Below are positions 62,038 through 64,000 of a stretch of 64,000 nucleotides of DNA, in pieces. A program made the translations under genes and the position numbers. Source of the stretch: Collinsella tanakaei (GTDB lineage Bacteria > Actinomycetota > Coriobacteriia > Coriobacteriales > Coriobacteriaceae); assembly GCF_030373545.1 (NCBI RefSeq), contig NZ_JAUDCO010000009.1, positions 1 to 64,000 on the forward strand, given 5' to 3'. The notes beneath the pieces are model-generated. The model worked only from the letters and a program-made list of their open reading frames with translations. It was not told where the DNA came from and did no database searches. The first letter of the stretch is position 1; each line of letters begins with the position of its first letter.

Positions 62038-62841
62038 ATGGCCGATCACGCGCACTCGTTTGCCGAGGAGCGGCGCGCCGCCATCATGGGAATGCTCGAT
62101 CGCAGCGCATCCGTGCAGGTGGCGGAGCTTGCCCGCACCTTCGGCGTGTCGGCGGTGACCATTCGCACCGACCTCGATGCCCTGGAGGCCGACGGCAAAC
62201 TGCGCCGCACCCACGGCGGGGCCGTCTCGCTCCACAAGACGCTGACCGTCTCCATCCAGGACCGCCGCGTCAACGTCAACGCCGCCGCCAAGCAGGCCAT
62301 CGCCCGCCGCGCCATAGAGCTTGTCGACAACGGCGACTCTCTGCTCGTCGACTCGGGCACCACCGCCCTCGAGTTCGTGCGCATGCTCGGCCAGCGCACG
62401 GGCATCACCGTCATCACCGCCGACCTGTCCATCGCCAACTACATCGACGAGAGCCTCCCGGGCGTCGACGCCATCCTGCTCGGCGGCTCGCTGCGCAAGG
62501 GCCATCGGTACCTGCAAGGGCCGCTCGCCATGCGCTCGCTCGACATCATCCACGCCGACAAGGCCTTTTTGTGCCCCACCGCCATCGTCGCGAACAGCGG
62601 CCTTATGACCAACTACGAGCAGATGGCCGAGGTCAAGCGCGGCATGATGCACGCGGCGCGCGAGCGCATCGTCCTTGCCGATGCGAGCAAGATCAACGGC
62701 CGCGGGCTGTTTCGCTTCGCCGGCCTTAGCGAGGTCGACATCGCCGTGATGGACGCGGACCCCGCTGGCGTCGTCGCGGCCGAGCTCGAGCGCCTGCCGG
62801 AAGGAGCGCCGCGGCCGCGCCTCGTCCTCGCTCAGCCCTGA
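62038..62841 (+). CDS. DeoR/GlpR family transcriptional regulator
   Basis: A 267-residue sugar-phosphate-responsive repressor. The N-terminal winged helix-turn-helix has the family signature (VAELARTFGVSAVTIRTDLDALEADGKLRRTHGGAV). The effector domain has the ribose-5-phosphate-isomerase-like fold with DSGTTALEFVR, ITADLSIANYI and ADASKINGRGLFRF. I start it at the ATG at 62038, preceded by AAAGGAGG; the longer frame upstream is antisense to fba. Its position suggests control of itself and perhaps fba. A TTTTGCTTT inverted repeat lies upstream. Confidence 0.9.
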   Translation: MADHAHSFAEERRAAIMGMLDRSASVQVAELARTFGVSAVTIRTDLDALEADGKLRRTHGGAVSLHKTLTVSIQDRRVNVNAAAKQAIARRAIELVDNGDSLLVDSGTTALEFVRMLGQRTGITVITADLSIANYIDESLPGVDAILLGGSLRKGHRYLQGPLAMRSLDIIHADKAFLCPTAIVANSGLMTNYEQMAEVKRGMMHAARERIVLADASKINGRGLFRFAGLSEVDIAVMDADPAGVVAAELERLPEGAPRPRLVLAQP

Positions 62842-63019
62842 CCGCGACATACGCCAGCCGCGCCCGCTCCTTTGAGCCGCTTTTGGCGCAGAGCGACACG
62901 CGTCGTGGGGGCGCCATATAAAACTCCGCTTGATGGGCAGGCACCAGCTGCGAAGTGGGCATAATCTGTTTACTTGGAACCGCGCGGGGCGACCCGCGCC
63001 AGCACGGAAGGACCTGCAC

Positions 63020-64000
63020 GTGGGCAGATCGAGTTCAGGAGGAGGCGGCCGCTTCGGCGGAGGGTTCCGCGGAGGCGCAGGGCGCTCCTCGGGCGGCTTT
63101 TCCGGCGGACGTCGGGGCTTCGGCGGAGGCCGTAGCTCCTTCGGTGGAGGATTCGGCGGCTTCGGCGGACCCGCGGGCCCCGCTGGCCCCCCGCCGCGCA
63201 CAGGATCGAACGGAGGGTTTTTCACCGGCATGATGCTCGGCAGCCTGATGAACCGCAACCGCACCGTCGTCGTCAACAACGGCGGAGGGCGACCCTCGGG
63301 GCCTGTGCCGGGCGCACAGGCATCCGGATGCGCGGGCGGATGCCTGGGCATCGTGGCCGCCATCGTCATCTTCGCCCTGATCAGCGCCCTTATGACCACG
63401 TTTATGCCCTCGTGCTCGAGCGACTACACCCAGCAGGGCGCATCGAGCGTCGTGCGCGAGGCGCTGCCCGACGGCTCGGTTCACGAGACCGCCTACTACA
63501 CCGATGAGGACGGGGACTGGATTCACGACCCCGCCGCCTTGGAACAGGGCATGCGCTCGTTCTATACCAAGACGGGCGTGCAGCCCTACGTCTACATCCT
63601 GCCTAACGGCACGACGACCTCGACATCGCAGCTCACCAGCCTCGCCGAGCGCGCCTATGATGAGCTGTTCGACGACGAGGGGCACTTCCTGCTCGTGTTC
63701 TGCGACGACGGGAACGGCTCGTACACCTGCGGGTACGCGGCCGGCTCACTTGCCTCCCAGGTCATGGACAGCGAGGCGGTCGGTATCCTCGCCGAGCAGA
63801 TTGAGCGCGCCTACAGCGACTACTCGCTGTCCGAGGAGGAGATTTTCTCGCAGGCGTTCAGCCAGACCGCCGACCTCATCATGGGGGCGGCAGAGAGGCA
63901 GGAGACCTCCGGCACCATGGCGAAGGTCGGCCTTGCGGCCATCGGCGTCATCGCGGTCGCGGGCATCGCCTACGCGGTCGTCAAGCGCCGCAAGCAGGCC
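63020..64000 (+). CDS. Gly-rich TPM-domain membrane protein (partial, cut by window end)
   Basis: 327 codons are visible with no stop before the window edge. The GTG at 63020 is preceded by GGAAGGACC. Residues 1-60 are almost wholly Gly, Arg, Ser and Phe (FGGG and GGFG repeats). A membrane helix follows near residues 112-132. Then comes a TPM-type domain (about 165-290; VQPYVYILPNG, LLVFCDD, CGYAAGS), and a second helix near 305-322. TPM proteins (YgcG type) act on the outer face of the membrane, some as phosphatases in photosystem repair of plants. The bacterial role is unknown. Confidence 0.75.
   Translation, partial: MGRSSSGGGGRFGGGFRGGAGRSSGGFSGGRRGFGGGRSSFGGGFGGFGGPAGPAGPPPRTGSNGGFFTGMMLGSLMNRNRTVVVNNGGGRPSGPVPGAQASGCAGGCLGIVAAIVIFALISALMTTFMPSCSSDYTQQGASSVVREALPDGSVHETAYYTDEDGDWIHDPAALEQGMRSFYTKTGVQPYVYILPNGTTTSTSQLTSLAERAYDELFDDEGHFLLVFCDDGNGSYTCGYAAGSLASQVMDSEAVGILAEQIERAYSDYSLSEEEIFSQAFSQTADLIMGAAERQETSGTMAKVGLAAIGVIAVAGIAYAVVKRRKQA

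Overview
The window is 64 kb of high-GC, gene-dense, single-membrane actinobacterial chromosome. Gene content and style suggest a Coriobacteriia gut bacterium of the Collinsella/Enorma type: a sortase-anchored C69 dipeptidase, SigI/RsgI, tandem FeoA with FeoB, a GlnR-like orphan regulator next to glnA, and many hairpin-forming intergenic repeats. The lineage is an inference from content, not from a marker-gene comparison. No rRNA, tRNA, CRISPR array, prophage or transposase gene was recognised.

Layout. 0-5.4 kb: a TetR regulator divergent from an ABC ATPase and a giant FtsX-type permease with a periplasmic coiled coil. 5.5-14.6 kb: AEC carrier, asd and lysC (minus strand) facing thrC and thrB (plus strand), then a DUF1648 membrane protein, mtnN and engB. 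15-19.4 kb: a MarR-controlled heterodimeric ABC exporter. 19.6-22.5 kb: sigI-rsgI and a PepSY lipoprotein, both surface proteins ending in aspartate-rich tails. 22.7-30 kb: ligA, an XRE membrane protein, htrA, a GlnR-like regulator and glnA. 30.2-35.3 kb: a feo iron locus (feoA, feoA, feoB, FeoB-associated protein) interrupted by an AbiEi/DUF559 gene bracketed by direct-repeat hairpins. 35.7-38.9 kb: a TPP-riboswitch-controlled thiamine-precursor ABC transporter. 39.4-40.8 kb: a fluoride riboswitch and CLC-F exporter. 41.2-45.2 kb: glnB-amtB and aspS. 45.8-48.9 kb: a polar amino-acid ABC transporter whose permease carries an N-terminal ectodomain. 49.5-64 kb: ppc, the C69 dipeptidase, hisS, a threonine aldolase, a DMT permease, pyk, fba, a DeoR regulator and a TPM-domain protein cut by the window edge.

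How it fits together. There is an aspartate-family amino-acid block (lysC, asd, thrC, thrB, with threonine aldolase further on), a nitrogen block (glnA, GlnR-like regulator, amtB, PII) with candidate GlnR-type sites in front of glnA and amtB, an iron block, and the anaplerotic/lower-glycolysis enzymes ppc, pyk and fba.

The most unusual content is between genes. Several families of inverted repeats have stems that differ from copy to copy while the loop or internal motif is conserved. The best is a family of about 104 nt with nested helices and compensatory changes (14.7-15.1 kb and 43.2-43.4 kb). Others are long hairpins sharing one loop (5.35, 6.6 and 12.2 kb, perhaps 11.2 kb), a family built on a GGATGTGAAA arm (19.5 and 22.7 kb), and a 29-bp module that forms a perfect 72-bp palindrome at 38.96 kb.
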